A stretch of 26,018 nt of DNA from positions 1-26,018 of the forward strand of contig DASZOC010000079.1 in the NCBI GenBank assembly GCA_035550975.1, in the 5' to 3' direction. The position numbers were made by a program, and so were the translations under genes. Below the pieces are notes generated by a model. The model saw only the letters and a program-made list of their open reading frames with translations. It searched no databases and was not told the origin of the DNA. Below are positions 1 through 7,545 of this stretch, piece by piece (positions within the stretch are counted from its first letter, which is position 1; each line of letters begins with the position of its first letter). The stretch comes from DASZOC01 sp035550975. Lineage in GTDB: Bacteria > Actinomycetota > CADDZG01 > WHSQ01.

Positions 1-1
1 G

Positions 2-673
2 TCCGCGTCGGGCGCCGCCGACGCGTCCAGAGAGCTCGGGATCGACCCGCACAAGATCACCGTCGTGCACAACGGCGTCGACAGTGACCTCTTCAGGCCG
101 CTGACGGGCGTGGGGCAGGTGCCGGGTCGCATCATCACGACCACGAGTGCCGACGTAGCGCTGAAAGGCCTCGTCTATCTCATAGAAGCGCTAGCGAAGG
201 TGCGTACCGAACGCGACGCTCACCTCGTCGTCGTCGGACGTCCGCGTCCCGGCGGCCGCGTCCTCGCGGCGATCGATCGCTTCGCGATGTCCGAGCACGT
301 CACGTTCGAGGCCGAGGTCGACAACCTGAGGCTGGTCGAGCTGTACGCCACGTCGGAGGTCGCGGTGGTCCCCTCGCTCTACGAGGGTTTCTCGCTGCCC
401 GCGGCGGAGGCGATGGCGAGCGGTGTCCCGGTCGTGGCTACAACCGGCGGTGCCCTCCCGGAGGTCGTCGGGACGGACGGCACATGCGGGACGCTCGTTG
501 CGTCGCGCGATGCCGGCGCGTTGGCCACCGCGATCGCCGCGCTGCTGGATGTGCCCGCCGCGCGAGCTCGGATGGGCGCGGCCGGCCGCGAACGCGTGCT
601 CCGCATGTTCACGTGGCAACGCACGGCCGAACGGACGGTCGACGTCTACCGACAGGTGATCTCGCCGTGTTGA
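2..673 (+). CDS. GT4-family glycosyltransferase, 5' end missing
   Basis: This is the C-terminal 223 residues of a GT-B fold glycosyltransferase; the reading frame is open to the window edge, so the N-terminal acceptor domain lies outside. The visible part is the nucleotide-sugar-binding domain: VHNGVDSDLF at the domain start, the LKGLVYLIEAL helix, LVVVGRP, and the GT4 signature EGFSLPAAE, which is the EX7E motif, followed by SGVPVVAT and GALPEVVG. The family transfers a sugar from an activated donor (often UDP- or GDP-linked) to a lipid or glycan acceptor at the cytoplasmic side of the membrane. Its stop overlaps the GTG start of the methyltransferase downstream, so the two are translationally coupled. 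The donor and acceptor cannot be told from the sequence. Confidence 0.9.
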   Translation, partial: SASGAADASRELGIDPHKITVVHNGVDSDLFRPLTGVGQVPGRIITTTSADVALKGLVYLIEALAKVRTERDAHLVVVGRPRPGGRVLAAIDRFAMSEHVTFEAEVDNLRLVELYATSEVAVVPSLYEGFSLPAAEAMASGVPVVATTGGALPEVVGTDGTCGTLVASRDAGALATAIAALLDVPAARARMGAAGRERVLRMFTWQRTAERTVDVYRQVISPC

Positions 674-1377
674 CGGTCGACTACGACATCCTCGAGGTCG
701 ATCGCACGCGACGGGTCCTTGATATCGGGTGCGGGGCAGGCCGGCACTCGTTCGAAGCCTTGTTGCGCGGAGCTTCGGTAGTGGCCGCCGACCTGGACGA
801 TGTCGCGTTGAAAGAGGTCGCTCAGTGGGCCGCCGCGATCGTCGCCGAAGGTCGACCGCCGGCCGGCGCAGCGCTCCAGTGTGTGCGAGCGAACGTCCTG
901 CGGCTGCCGTTCGGGGACGCCGCCTTCGATCGCGTCATCGCATCCGAGATCATGGAGCACGTCGTAGAAGACGAGGCCGCCCTGCGCGAGCTGTACCGGG
1001 TCCTCACCCCGGGAGGGCTCCTCGCGGTGACGGTCCCCCGCACGTGGCCGGAGCAGGTCTGCTGGAAGCTGTCGTCGGACTACCACGCGGCCGCCGGCGG
1101 GCACGTACGGATCTACCGGCGCAGCGAGCTGGAGGCGAAGGTCGCACGGGTGGGTTTGCGGCCCTTCGGGCACCATCACGCGCATGCACTGCACTCGCCG
1201 TACTGGTGGTTGAAGTGCGCGGTGGGAGTCAAGCGCGACACGCGGTTGACGAACGCCTACCACTCCTTCCTCGCCTGGGACATAATCAACAAGCCGCGGG
1301 TCATCCGGTGGGTCGAGAAGGCTCTGAACCCGCTGATGGGCAAGAGCCTCGTCGTCTACGCGCGGAAGCCCCGTTGA
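667..1377 (+). CDS. Class I SAM-dependent methyltransferase
   Basis: A 236-residue Rossmann-fold methyltransferase of the Methyltransf_11 type. The SAM-binding motif I is LDIGCGAGRH at about residues 18-27; the acidic end of strand beta 2 is VVAADLDD; post-motif sequences are LPFGDAAFDRVIASEIMEHV and LYRVLTPGGLLAVTVPR. The reading frame is open further upstream, but GTG at 667 is preferred because it lies just before the glycosyltransferase stop (671-673) and puts the SAM motif at the usual distance from the N-terminus. The stop TGA overlaps the ATG of the next gene (TGATG). The tight coupling suggests that it methylates the glycosylated product of its neighbours, which is inference; the substrate is unknown. 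Confidence 0.87.
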   Translation: MLTVDYDILEVDRTRRVLDIGCGAGRHSFEALLRGASVVAADLDDVALKEVAQWAAAIVAEGRPPAGAALQCVRANVLRLPFGDAAFDRVIASEIMEHVVEDEAALRELYRVLTPGGLLAVTVPRTWPEQVCWKLSSDYHAAAGGHVRIYRRSELEAKVARVGLRPFGHHHAHALHSPYWWLKCAVGVKRDTRLTNAYHSFLAWDIINKPRVIRWVEKALNPLMGKSLVVYARKPR

Positions 1378-2405
1378 TGTTGTCGCCCGCTGCCCGCGCT
1401 GCAACCGTCGCGTCGATCGCGCACGCACAGCTGAGTAACGGGACGATCCCGTGGACGGTGGGCGAGAGGTGGGACCCGTGGGACCACGTGGAGTGCGCGC
1501 TGGCTCTCGATGCAGGCGGATTCCACGAGCATGCGGACGCCGCGTACCGGCATCTCGCACGAACGCAACGCCATGACGGCGCGTGGGCGTGCCCGATCGT
1601 GGGCGGCGACGCGTCGGCGCTGGTCCTCGATTCGAACGCCGCCACGTACGTCGCGGTCGGTATCTGGCACCAGTTCCTCGCTACGGGTGACGAGGGCGCG
1701 CTTCACCGTGGATGGCGGATGGTCGCGCGGGCGGTGGAGTTCGCGCTGGACCTGCAACTGCCGAATGGTGCCATCGCGTGGGCGCGCGACCTGGACGGGC
1801 GCGCCGGCGGGCACGCCCTGGTCGCGTCGTCTTCGTGCATCCTCGTCAGCCTGACGGCAGCTCTGGAGATAGCGCACCACCTGGGAGAGGAGCGCCCGGA
1901 CTGGGAGCTGGCGATCACGTCGCTCGCCGCGGCCATCACAGACGAGGCGAACTTCGCGTCGCGCTCGCGCTATTCGATGGACTGGTACTACCCGGTGCTA
2001 TCGGGGGCGCTCGACGACCTTTCCGCGCGCGACCGCATCCAGAGCCGGTGGGACGTCTTCGTGGTCGAAGGTCTGGGGGCGCGCTGCGTCGACGACCGGC
2101 CGTGGGTGACGTCGGCAGAGACCGCAGAGCTGGCGATCGCGCTGAACGCCTGTGGGCTCGACACCGAAGCGCGCGAGCTACTCGAGTGGGTCCAGTACCT
2201 CAGGCACGAAGACGGTTCGTACTGGACCGGCGCGACGTTCCCGGACGGACGTCACTTCCCCAACGAACGCTCCAACTGGAGCGCGGCGGCGATGGTGATC
2301 GCGACTGACATCGTCGCCGGCAGAGGTGCTCTTGCCGAGGCCTTCGCGCGCTCGTCTCGCACCGCGCTGCTAACCCGATCAGATCCCGTCGGCGACCCGT
2401 CGTAG
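1377..2405 (+). CDS. Prenyltransferase-like (alpha/alpha) toroid protein
   Basis: A 342-residue, mostly helical protein. It shows repeated units of helix plus a Q/DG/W turn: HLARTQRHDGAWACP near residues 59-73, ALDLQLPNGAIAWARD near 124-139, and WVQYLRHEDGSYWTG near 265-279, followed by SNWSAAAMVIATD. This pattern is typical of the (alpha/alpha)6 toroid shared by terpene cyclases, protein prenyltransferases and some glycosidases. Proteins like this are often labelled prenyltransferase in actinobacterial genomes, but I see no DXDD cyclase motif and no clear zinc site, so enzymatic function is not supported. ATG 1377 overlaps the preceding stop by one base. The 3' end overlaps the opposing methyltransferase gene by 27 bases. 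It may bind or modify a lipid or glycan made by the two upstream enzymes. Confidence 0.75.
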   Translation: MLSPAARAATVASIAHAQLSNGTIPWTVGERWDPWDHVECALALDAGGFHEHADAAYRHLARTQRHDGAWACPIVGGDASALVLDSNAATYVAVGIWHQFLATGDEGALHRGWRMVARAVEFALDLQLPNGAIAWARDLDGRAGGHALVASSSCILVSLTAALEIAHHLGEERPDWELAITSLAAAITDEANFASRSRYSMDWYYPVLSGALDDLSARDRIQSRWDVFVVEGLGARCVDDRPWVTSAETAELAIALNACGLDTEARELLEWVQYLRHEDGSYWTGATFPDGRHFPNERSNWSAAAMVIATDIVAGRGALAEAFARSSRTALLTRSDPVGDPS

Positions 2406-3035
2406 CACACGCAAGCTCCCGCACCCATCCGTCTCCTCGAACGCGCCGGAGGCCAGCGCACGCCGGTAGATCTCGAAGGGCGGCCTGCCCCCATCGGCGG
2501 GATCCGGGAAGACGTCGTGGATCGCGAGCATTCCCCCCGTCACGAGCTCCGGCGCCCATGACTCGTAGTCGGCATGAGTCGCTGCCGCGCTGTGACCGCC
2601 ATCGATGAAGAGCAGAGCCACGGGCGTCGACCACGCACGCGCGACGACGGTCGATTCGCCAACGATCGCCACGACGTAATCGTCGAGACCGGCGCGCGCG
2701 ATGGTCGCGCGGAAACATCCGAGCGTGTCGACGCGACCGTGGGCGTCGACGAGGTCGGGGTCGTGGTACTCCTCGCCCGGTTGGTTCTCCTCGCTGCCCC
2801 TGTGGTGGTCGATCGAGAACACGACCCGCCGCGTCGCGCGCGCGGCCGCCCCCAGATAGACGGTCGATCGGCCGCAGTAGCTACCGATCTCGACCAGCGG
2901 ACCCGAAGGGACGGTCCGGCACGCGGCGGCATAGAGCGCGAGACCTTCGTCGTCGGGCAGGAAGCCCTTCGTGGTCCGGGCGACCGCGGCGAGCGTCGCG
3001 TCCAGGGGCGGAACTACCAGCCCCGGTCCTTCCAC
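2379..3035 (-). CDS. Class I SAM methyltransferase, Methyltransf_24 type
   Basis: A 218-residue O-methyltransferase-like protein. Visible elements are the SAM-binding loop VEIGSYCGRST at residues 48-58, SIDHHRG at 74-80 (the acidic residue expected to hold the ribose), FIDGGHS at 143-149 and the HDVF segment near 173. The family includes sugar and macrolide O-methyltransferases and often uses a divalent metal held by acidic and His residues. The frame is open upstream through the hydrolase gene, but the GTG at 3035-3033 is the last plausible start before the conserved core, so the gene overlaps the hydrolase 3' end by 22 bases. It ends in a tail-to-tail overlap with the toroid-protein gene, so it may belong functionally to that glycosylation cassette although it is transcribed with the hydrolase. 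The substrate is unknown. Confidence 0.82.
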   Translation of the reverse strand: MEGPGLVVPPLDATLAAVARTTKGFLPDDEGLALYAAACRTVPSGPLVEIGSYCGRSTVYLGAAARATRRVVFSIDHHRGSEENQPGEEYHDPDLVDAHGRVDTLGCFRATIARAGLDDYVVAIVGESTVVARAWSTPVALLFIDGGHSAAATHADYESWAPELVTGGMLAIHDVFPDPADGGRPPFEIYRRALASGAFEETDGCGSLRVLRRVADGI

Positions 3036-3616
3036 TCCTGTAGATGCGGCTTCTCGGCGCCTATCGTGGTCCCCTTCCCGTGGCCGGGGTACACGATCGT
3101 CTCGTCCGGCAACGTGAACAGCTTCGCTTCGATCTGGTCGATTATCTGGGCGAACGCATCGGGATCGCCCCACGTGTTGCCCGGCCCCCCCGGGAACAGC
3201 GTGTCGCCCGCGATCAGGTGGTTGCCGGTGAGGAAGCAAACGCCGCCGGGGGTATGGCCGGGGGTGTGCAGGACCTTTACCTCATGGCCTTTGCCGAACG
3301 TCAGGACGTCTCCGTCGGACAGCACGCGGTCGATCGCGACCGGGTAGTCGTCACTCGGATGCGCGTAGACGGGCACCGCAAGACGCTCCTTCAGCTCGGC
3401 CAGCGCCTGGACGTGGTCGAAGTGCCCGTGCGTCTGCAGGATCGCGACGATGTCACAACCGGACGCCTCCGCCAGGATCTTCTCGGCTTCGAAGGACGCG
3501 TCGACGAGGAAGGCCTCGTGCGTGTGCGGGCACTCGAGGACGTAGACGTTGTTCTCCATCTCTCCGACCTCGATCTTGCGCACGATGACATCGTCGTCGT
3601 GGTGGTGATGCGTCAC
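3014..3616 (-). CDS. MBL-fold metallo-hydrolase, glyoxalase II-like
   Basis: A 200-residue metallo-beta-lactamase fold hydrolase with the full metal-binding set: THGHFDH (His63, His65, Asp67, His68), TPGHTPGG (His121), AGDTLF (Asp138) and YPGHG (His179). The arrangement matches short glyoxalase II-like thioester hydrolases, which lack the long C-terminal helical domain of classical GloB; the natural substrate of this subgroup is generally uncertain. The GTG start shares bases with the TGA stop of ygfZ (GTGA), so translation is coupled. The N-terminus is unusual: residues 2-9 are THHHHDDD, a His/Asp-rich patch ahead of the first beta strand that could bind metal. This is likely a cytoplasmic enzyme, since no signal peptide is seen. 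Confidence 0.88.
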   Translation of the reverse strand: MTHHHHDDDVIVRKIEVGEMENNVYVLECPHTHEAFLVDASFEAEKILAEASGCDIVAILQTHGHFDHVQALAELKERLAVPVYAHPSDDYPVAIDRVLSDGDVLTFGKGHEVKVLHTPGHTPGGVCFLTGNHLIAGDTLFPGGPGNTWGDPDAFAQIIDQIEAKLFTLPDETIVYPGHGKGTTIGAEKPHLQEWKDRGW

Positions 3617-4458
3617 CCCGTCACCCTCACTTCCCGGTCCCCCGCCCTCACGACGTCCCCCGGATACACCGTGTAGCGCATCATGCCGAGCGCCTTGTTG
3701 CCGGCCACGCTCGTGACCGTCCCGACCGTCTCGGTACCGGCGACCAGCTCGGAGGACGGTGCCAGTGGCTCCCGAGCCTCGAGCACACGCAATCGCCGGT
3801 TGACCTTGCCGCGCAGGTGGATCTTGGCCATCGCTTCCTGACCGACGTAACAACCTTTGTCGTAGTGGACCGCACGTTCGTCGATCCCGACCTCTTGCGG
3901 GAAGGTCTTGTCGTCCATGTCGCGGCCCCACCGAGGTATCCCGTTCGCTATCCGGATGCCTTCGAGTTGTTCCTCGGTCGCGGTAACCGCCCCCTTCTCC
4001 GCAACCGCCGCGGCCACGGCGCCGACGTGACCTCGCTCGATCCAGACGTACGCCGCCGGGATGCCGAGCTCGTCGGTCTCGTGCACCGTGACCGCTGGAC
4101 CGAGGTCGCGGACGACGTCGAGCGCACCTTTCCCGGCGACCAGAAGCAGGCCCATCGAGTCGGTGACGTCTTCGATCTGGACATCCGTGGCAAGGACGTA
4201 CCGAGAGATCGCGTCCGGCAAGGTCGTCGACAGCTCCGGTTCGAAATGCATCAGCAACGCGTCTTCGGTCGCGACGACTTCCATGAAGCCGACCATCCGT
4301 CCGTGCGCGGTGAGCAACGCCGCAGGGCGGCTCTCGCCCGGAGCGATCGTCTCGAAGTCCTGGGTCAGGATCTGGTGCAGGAACCACGCGCGTTGCGGCC
4401 CGGTGAAGCGAAGCTTCCCGCGCTCGGACCGATCTGCGTACATCAAAGCGGGCGCCAT
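3613..4458 (-). CDS. ygfZ: YgfZ/GcvT-like folate-binding protein
   Basis: A 281-residue protein of the YgfZ family (IBA57 in mitochondria), which binds tetrahydrofolate and assists assembly or repair of Fe-S clusters. The diagnostic motif KGCYVGQE is at residues 201-208 with the conserved Cys203; FTGPQRAWFLHQILTQDF near the N-terminus and IANGIPRWGRD near 170-180 also fit the family. The start is ATG at 4458, just upstream of the first conserved block; a GTG two codons earlier is possible. It heads a three-gene run with the hydrolase and methyltransferase. Divergent from the acyl-CoA dehydrogenase across only 24 bp, it must have a very short or absent leader. The flavin enzymes nearby do not need Fe-S clusters, but IspH and endonuclease III at the far end of the window do. 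Confidence 0.88.
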   Translation of the reverse strand: MAPALMYADRSERGKLRFTGPQRAWFLHQILTQDFETIAPGESRPAALLTAHGRMVGFMEVVATEDALLMHFEPELSTTLPDAISRYVLATDVQIEDVTDSMGLLLVAGKGALDVVRDLGPAVTVHETDELGIPAAYVWIERGHVGAVAAAVAEKGAVTATEEQLEGIRIANGIPRWGRDMDDKTFPQEVGIDERAVHYDKGCYVGQEAMAKIHLRGKVNRRLRVLEAREPLAPSSELVAGTETVGTVTSVAGNKALGMMRYTVYPGDVVRAGDREVRVTG

Positions 4459-4470
4459 GACCACATCTTC

Positions 4471-4476
4471 TATCCT
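4471..4476 (+). promoter_or_regulatory. Leaderless -10 box TATCCT for the acyl-CoA dehydrogenase
   Basis: TATCCT matches TANNNT and ends exactly six bases before the GTG start at 4483. That is the spacing expected if transcription begins at the start codon. No Shine-Dalgarno sequence fits in the 24-bp divergent gap. No convincing -35 element is seen, and any -35 would lie inside ygfZ. Confidence 0.55.
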
Positions 4477-4482
4477 CAGCGC

Positions 4483-5634
4483 GTGGATTTCGAACTCGAC
4501 GAAGAACAGACGGCCATCCGGAAGACGGCACGGGACTTCGTCGACCGGGAGATCGTCCCCTTCGCCACCGAGTGGGATCGCACCGAGACGATGGACCGCT
4601 CGATCGTCGCCAAGCTGGCCGAGGTCGGATTCCTCGGCGCTCCACTTCCCGAGGATTACGGCGGGATGGGCATCGACAACGTCTCCTACTGCTGTGTCAT
4701 CGAGGAGCTGGGCCGGGCGGACTCGTCGGTGCGCGGGGTCGTGTCGGTCAACGTCGGGCTCGTCGGCAAGACGATCCTGAAGTGGGGGACCGAGGAGCAG
4801 AAGAAGGAATGGCTCCCCCAGCTGTGCAGCGGCGAGAAGCTCGGTTGCTACGGCTTGACGGAGCCACACTCCGGCTCCGACGCCGCTAGCCTGCGCACGA
4901 AGGCGGTCCGGGATGGCGACGACTGGGTCCTGACAGGGTCGAAGATGTTCATCACTAACGGCACCTGGGCCGGAGTCGCGTTGATCTTCGCCCGGACCGG
5001 AGAAGAAGGCCCGCGCGGCATCACCGCGTTCTTAGTCCCCACCGATTCACGCGGGTTTTCGGCTCATAAGGTCACCGGGAAGCTCGGATTGCGCGCCCAG
5101 GACACGGGCGAGCTGGTTCTGGAGGAGGTGCGGGTTCCGGATTCGGCACGCCTCGGTGACGACGGCGCCGGTTTCAAGGTCGCCATGTCGGCACTCGACT
5201 CCGGTCGCATGTCGCTTGCCGCCGGCAGCGTCGGCATAGCGCAGGGATGCCTGGAAGCGAGCGTCACGTACGCGACCGAACGCGAGCAGTTCGCGCGGCC
5301 GATCGCGCGTTTCCAGCTCGTCCAGGAGCTGATCGCCGATATGGCCGTCGAGATCGAGGCCGCGCGCCTGTTGACCTGGCGCGTCGCGACGATGGCCGAT
5401 CGGGGCGAGAAGCACACCCTCCAGTCGTCGTACGCGAAGTACTTCGCGAGCGAGACCGCGGTCAGGGCCGCGAACAACGCGGTTCAGGTCCACGGGGGCT
5501 ACGGCTACATCGACGAGTACCCCGTCGGCAAGTACCTGAAGGACGCGCGCGTCGCGACGCTCTACGAGGGCACCAGCCAGATCCAGAAGCTGATCATCGG
5601 ACGCCTCCTCACCGGCGAGAGCGCGTTCACCTAG
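4483..5634 (+). CDS. Acyl-CoA dehydrogenase, short-chain type
   Basis: A complete 383-residue FAD-dependent acyl-CoA dehydrogenase that oxidises acyl-CoA to trans-2-enoyl-CoA, passing electrons to an electron-transfer flavoprotein. Family marks in order: PEDYGGMG, the FAD/substrate loop YGLTEPHSGSDAAS near residues 124-137, MFITNG, the FAD-binding EREQFARPIARFQ, VQVHGGYGY near 340, and LYEGTSQIQ near the C-terminus, whose Glu is the catalytic base in short- and medium-chain members. GTG 4483 is chosen because the frame upstream is only the antisense of ygfZ and because of the TATCCT box six bases ahead. All motifs are present, so it should act as a homotetramer, unlike the FadE pair at 9582-11889. 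Confidence 0.93.
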   Translation: MDFELDEEQTAIRKTARDFVDREIVPFATEWDRTETMDRSIVAKLAEVGFLGAPLPEDYGGMGIDNVSYCCVIEELGRADSSVRGVVSVNVGLVGKTILKWGTEEQKKEWLPQLCSGEKLGCYGLTEPHSGSDAASLRTKAVRDGDDWVLTGSKMFITNGTWAGVALIFARTGEEGPRGITAFLVPTDSRGFSAHKVTGKLGLRAQDTGELVLEEVRVPDSARLGDDGAGFKVAMSALDSGRMSLAAGSVGIAQGCLEASVTYATEREQFARPIARFQLVQELIADMAVEIEAARLLTWRVATMADRGEKHTLQSSYAKYFASETAVRAANNAVQVHGGYGYIDEYPVGKYLKDARVATLYEGTSQIQKLIIGRLLTGESAFT

Positions 5635-5652
5635 TGGGGCACTGGCGCGGCT

Positions 5653-6849
5653 CTAGGGCTGCCAGACCTCCTCGAACCCGGTCGCTCCCGGGGCATCGAA
5701 ACCGAATAAGTCGTTGCCATCGAGGTCGATGGCCGTAACGCGGCCGGGGGTCGCAACGTATACACGCTCACGATCGCGGCTCGTCCTCAACCCGATCACC
5801 TCGCCGTCCATGTTCCATCGGTCCACGATCTGCATATCCTCGGTGTCGATCACCACCACCTCGTCGTTACCTCCAACGAAGAGGCGATCGTCGGTCGCGG
5901 TTGCGAAAGTCTGCTCGTCGGGATCACCAAGGTGCAGGTGCGCGGTCTCACGCACTCGAACCTTCGAGGGGTTCAGCGACGCCACCACTCCGTGGGTCCA
6001 ATCGACCACGAACACGTTAAGCCCGTAAGGGTCGGTCGTTATCGCACTGGCGCTCGCCGATCCACGACCGAACACCTGCGGCAGGTCGATACAGTGTGCC
6101 CATGAATCCTCGAGGTTGAGGACGTGGACGAAGGCGTGCGCCTCGGACCCGTGATCCTCGGCAGCATGGCCTGCATCGTCTTGCTGCGTATACAGCGTGT
6201 AGAGCTCTTCGCCGCCCGGCGAATGCACCTGAGTCCGCCCGGTCCCCTGCATCTGTCCGGGAGCGTTGAGCTTCAGTCGCCCGATCGGCAGGACTCGACC
6301 ATCGCGCAGGCGAAGCCGGCGGACCCGATAACGCTCGGGGGCCAGGGGCGGGACATACTCGATCATGAACAGCTCACGATCGTCGGTGGAGAAGGCCTCG
6401 GGCTCGAAGTTGCCGTTCAGCGCGTACCTAGCCTCGCGCCCGGTCTCGTCGACGACGACGATCCGGGTGCGAGGCCTGGGGGCCGGCATATATACGTCGC
6501 CGCCGTCTTCGGAGGCCGTCAGCGCGACCAGCTCGCCGCTACCCGAGACGAGTCGTGCACGCAGCCGGCCCTCGAGGGTCGCACTTGCAAGCTGTTCTCC
6601 GCGGGGCGAGAGGCGCTTCAGAGTCGTCGAGTCGTCACCCCACTCCGTCGTCGCCAGCGTCCCGAGGTCGAACGAAGCAACGCCGCCCGGCAGCGTTCTA
6701 GGCGCTCCACCCGCGACCGGTAAGGCGCTCAAGCCGGCGGCCGTGCGCACGAACAGCACGTCGCTCGACCCGGGGCCTTCGATCCCTTGGGCGGTGCCGC
6801 ACGCCGCCAGCAATGCCGCACACCACGTCAAGACTGTCGATCGCCTCAT
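5653..6849 (-). CDS. Putative lipoprotein, probable beta-propeller fold
   Basis: A 398-residue predicted lipoprotein. The N-terminus has MRRS, a hydrophobic stretch and a lipobox LAAC with Cys17, so it should be lipid-anchored on the outer face of the membrane. The rest is rich in short beta segments with spaced repeats such as LFVGGNDEVVVIDTEDM, ERVYVATPGRVTAIDLDG and LNVFVVDWTHGVVASLN, which resemble blades of a WD40/YVTN-like propeller. No catalytic motif was recognised. ATG 6849 is preceded by a strong GGAGGAG ribosome site. Upstream on this strand lies an ECF-type promoter (GGAAC, 18 bp, GTAA) that mirrors one in front of the divergent sigma factor, so it may be a member of that regulon, perhaps a surface sensor or envelope stress protein. 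This functional link is inference. Confidence 0.75.
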   Translation of the reverse strand: MRRSTVLTWCAALLAACGTAQGIEGPGSSDVLFVRTAAGLSALPVAGGAPRTLPGGVASFDLGTLATTEWGDDSTTLKRLSPRGEQLASATLEGRLRARLVSGSGELVALTASEDGGDVYMPAPRPRTRIVVVDETGREARYALNGNFEPEAFSTDDRELFMIEYVPPLAPERYRVRRLRLRDGRVLPIGRLKLNAPGQMQGTGRTQVHSPGGEELYTLYTQQDDAGHAAEDHGSEAHAFVHVLNLEDSWAHCIDLPQVFGRGSASASAITTDPYGLNVFVVDWTHGVVASLNPSKVRVRETAHLHLGDPDEQTFATATDDRLFVGGNDEVVVIDTEDMQIVDRWNMDGEVIGLRTSRDRERVYVATPGRVTAIDLDGNDLFGFDAPGATGFEEVWQP

Positions 6850-6888
6850 CGGATCTCCTCCAGTCCTCCGGACAGCTCGTTAGTCGTG

Positions 6889-6915
6889 TTACCGCCGGCG
6901 AGCCTCGGAGGTTCC
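6889..6915 (-). promoter_or_regulatory. Candidate ECF-type promoter for the lipoprotein gene
   Basis: On the minus strand GGAAC (6915-6911) is followed by 18 bases and GTAA (6892-6889). GGAAC plus a GT-containing -10 at this spacing resembles promoters of actinobacterial ECF sigma factors. The start codon lies 40 bases downstream, behind a GGAGGAG ribosome site. The same layout is found on the other strand at 6927-6952. Confidence 0.5.
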
Positions 6916-6926
6916 GTTTTCCGGAA

Positions 6927-6955
6927 GGAACCTCGGCGCCGTGCACACGGTAGTC
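6927..6955 (+). promoter_or_regulatory. Candidate autoregulatory ECF-type promoter of the sigma operon
   Basis: GGAAC (6927-6931), 18 bases, then GTAGTC (6950-6955), lying 20-25 bases upstream of the GTG start of the sigma gene. ECF sigma factors commonly transcribe their own operon from such elements. The two GGAACC boxes are back to back as an inverted pair with 11 bp between them. Confidence 0.5.
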
Positions 6956-6975
6956 ACGAGGACAAAGACAACTCC

Positions 6976-7545
6976 GTGGAGGGCCGACCGACGGAGGAAG
7001 ACCAACTAGTCGACCGTGCGAGGCGAGGCGATGTTGCGGCGTACGAGGAGCTCGTCAAGCGTTACCAGCACCTCGCGATCCGGGTGGCCTACCTCATCAC
7101 CCGCGATCGAGGGGAAGCCGAGGATGCGGCGCAGGAAGCCTTCGTCAAGGCGCATCGCGCTCTCGGTCGCTTCCGTTCGGGAGCGCCGTTCCGTCCGTGG
7201 CTGCTCACGATCGTTGCGAACGAGGCGAAGAACCGGTGGATGTCCGGCTCGAGGCGTGCAGCGCTGCTGTTGCGCGCCGAGGAGGCTCGCGCCTCGGGGG
7301 GTGCGGCCCCATCCCCCGAGGCCGCGGCACTGGACGCCGATCGACACCGCATGGTCGTGGAAGCGATGAACCGGATGAGCGACAAGGATCGCCTCGTTCT
7401 CGCGTATCGATATTTCCTCGACCTGTCGGAGAGCGACATGGCTGCCGCACTCGGCGTGGCACGCGGGACGATCAAGTCGCGGCTCTCACGCGCCCAAGCG
7501 CGGCTCCGGGCGCAGTTGGAAGATCGAGGGGTTTTGGATGGATAG
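6976..7545 (+). CDS. ECF-type RNA polymerase sigma factor
   Basis: A 189-residue sigma-70 family factor with only regions 2 and 4, as in the ECF group. Region 2 spans about residues 12-90 (ELVKRYQHLAIRVAYLIT, the DAAQEAFVKAH core at 50-60, RPWLLTIVANEAKNRW). Region 4 spans about 127-182 (MSDKDRLVLAYRYF, then the helix-turn-helix SESDMAAALGVARGTIKSRLSRA). A linker of about 30 Ala/Gly-rich residues joins them. The frame is open upstream to a codon inside the lipoprotein gene, but GTG 6976 gives a normal N-terminus and sits just past a candidate ECF promoter. The stop lies inside the next gene, which starts eight bases earlier; such coupling is typical of sigma/anti-sigma pairs. Confidence 0.92.
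   Translation: MEGRPTEEDQLVDRARRGDVAAYEELVKRYQHLAIRVAYLITRDRGEAEDAAQEAFVKAHRALGRFRSGAPFRPWLLTIVANEAKNRWMSGSRRAALLLRAEEARASGGAAPSPEAAALDADRHRMVVEAMNRMSDKDRLVLAYRYFLDLSESDMAAALGVARGTIKSRLSRAQARLRAQLEDRGVLDG

Noticed and set aside
646..1560. A 304-residue open frame opposite the methyltransferase
   Set aside because: Arg- and Pro-rich composition and full overlap with well-supported genes mark it as a high-GC antisense artefact.
3590..3616. Possible engineered His-tag
   Set aside because: There are only four His, encoded in native context with an overlapping upstream gene; no vector sequence is present.
3817..4482. A 222-residue N-terminal extension of the acyl-CoA dehydrogenase
   Set aside because: It is antisense to ygfZ and has no family similarity; the dehydrogenase starts with the normal N-terminus at GTG 4483.
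3014..4645. A single long minus-strand open frame that would fuse an unknown N-terminal region to the MBL hydrolase
   Set aside because: The N-terminal part is Arg/Gly-rich shadow translation of ygfZ in another frame; the hydrolase has its own GTG start at 3616 overlapping the ygfZ stop.
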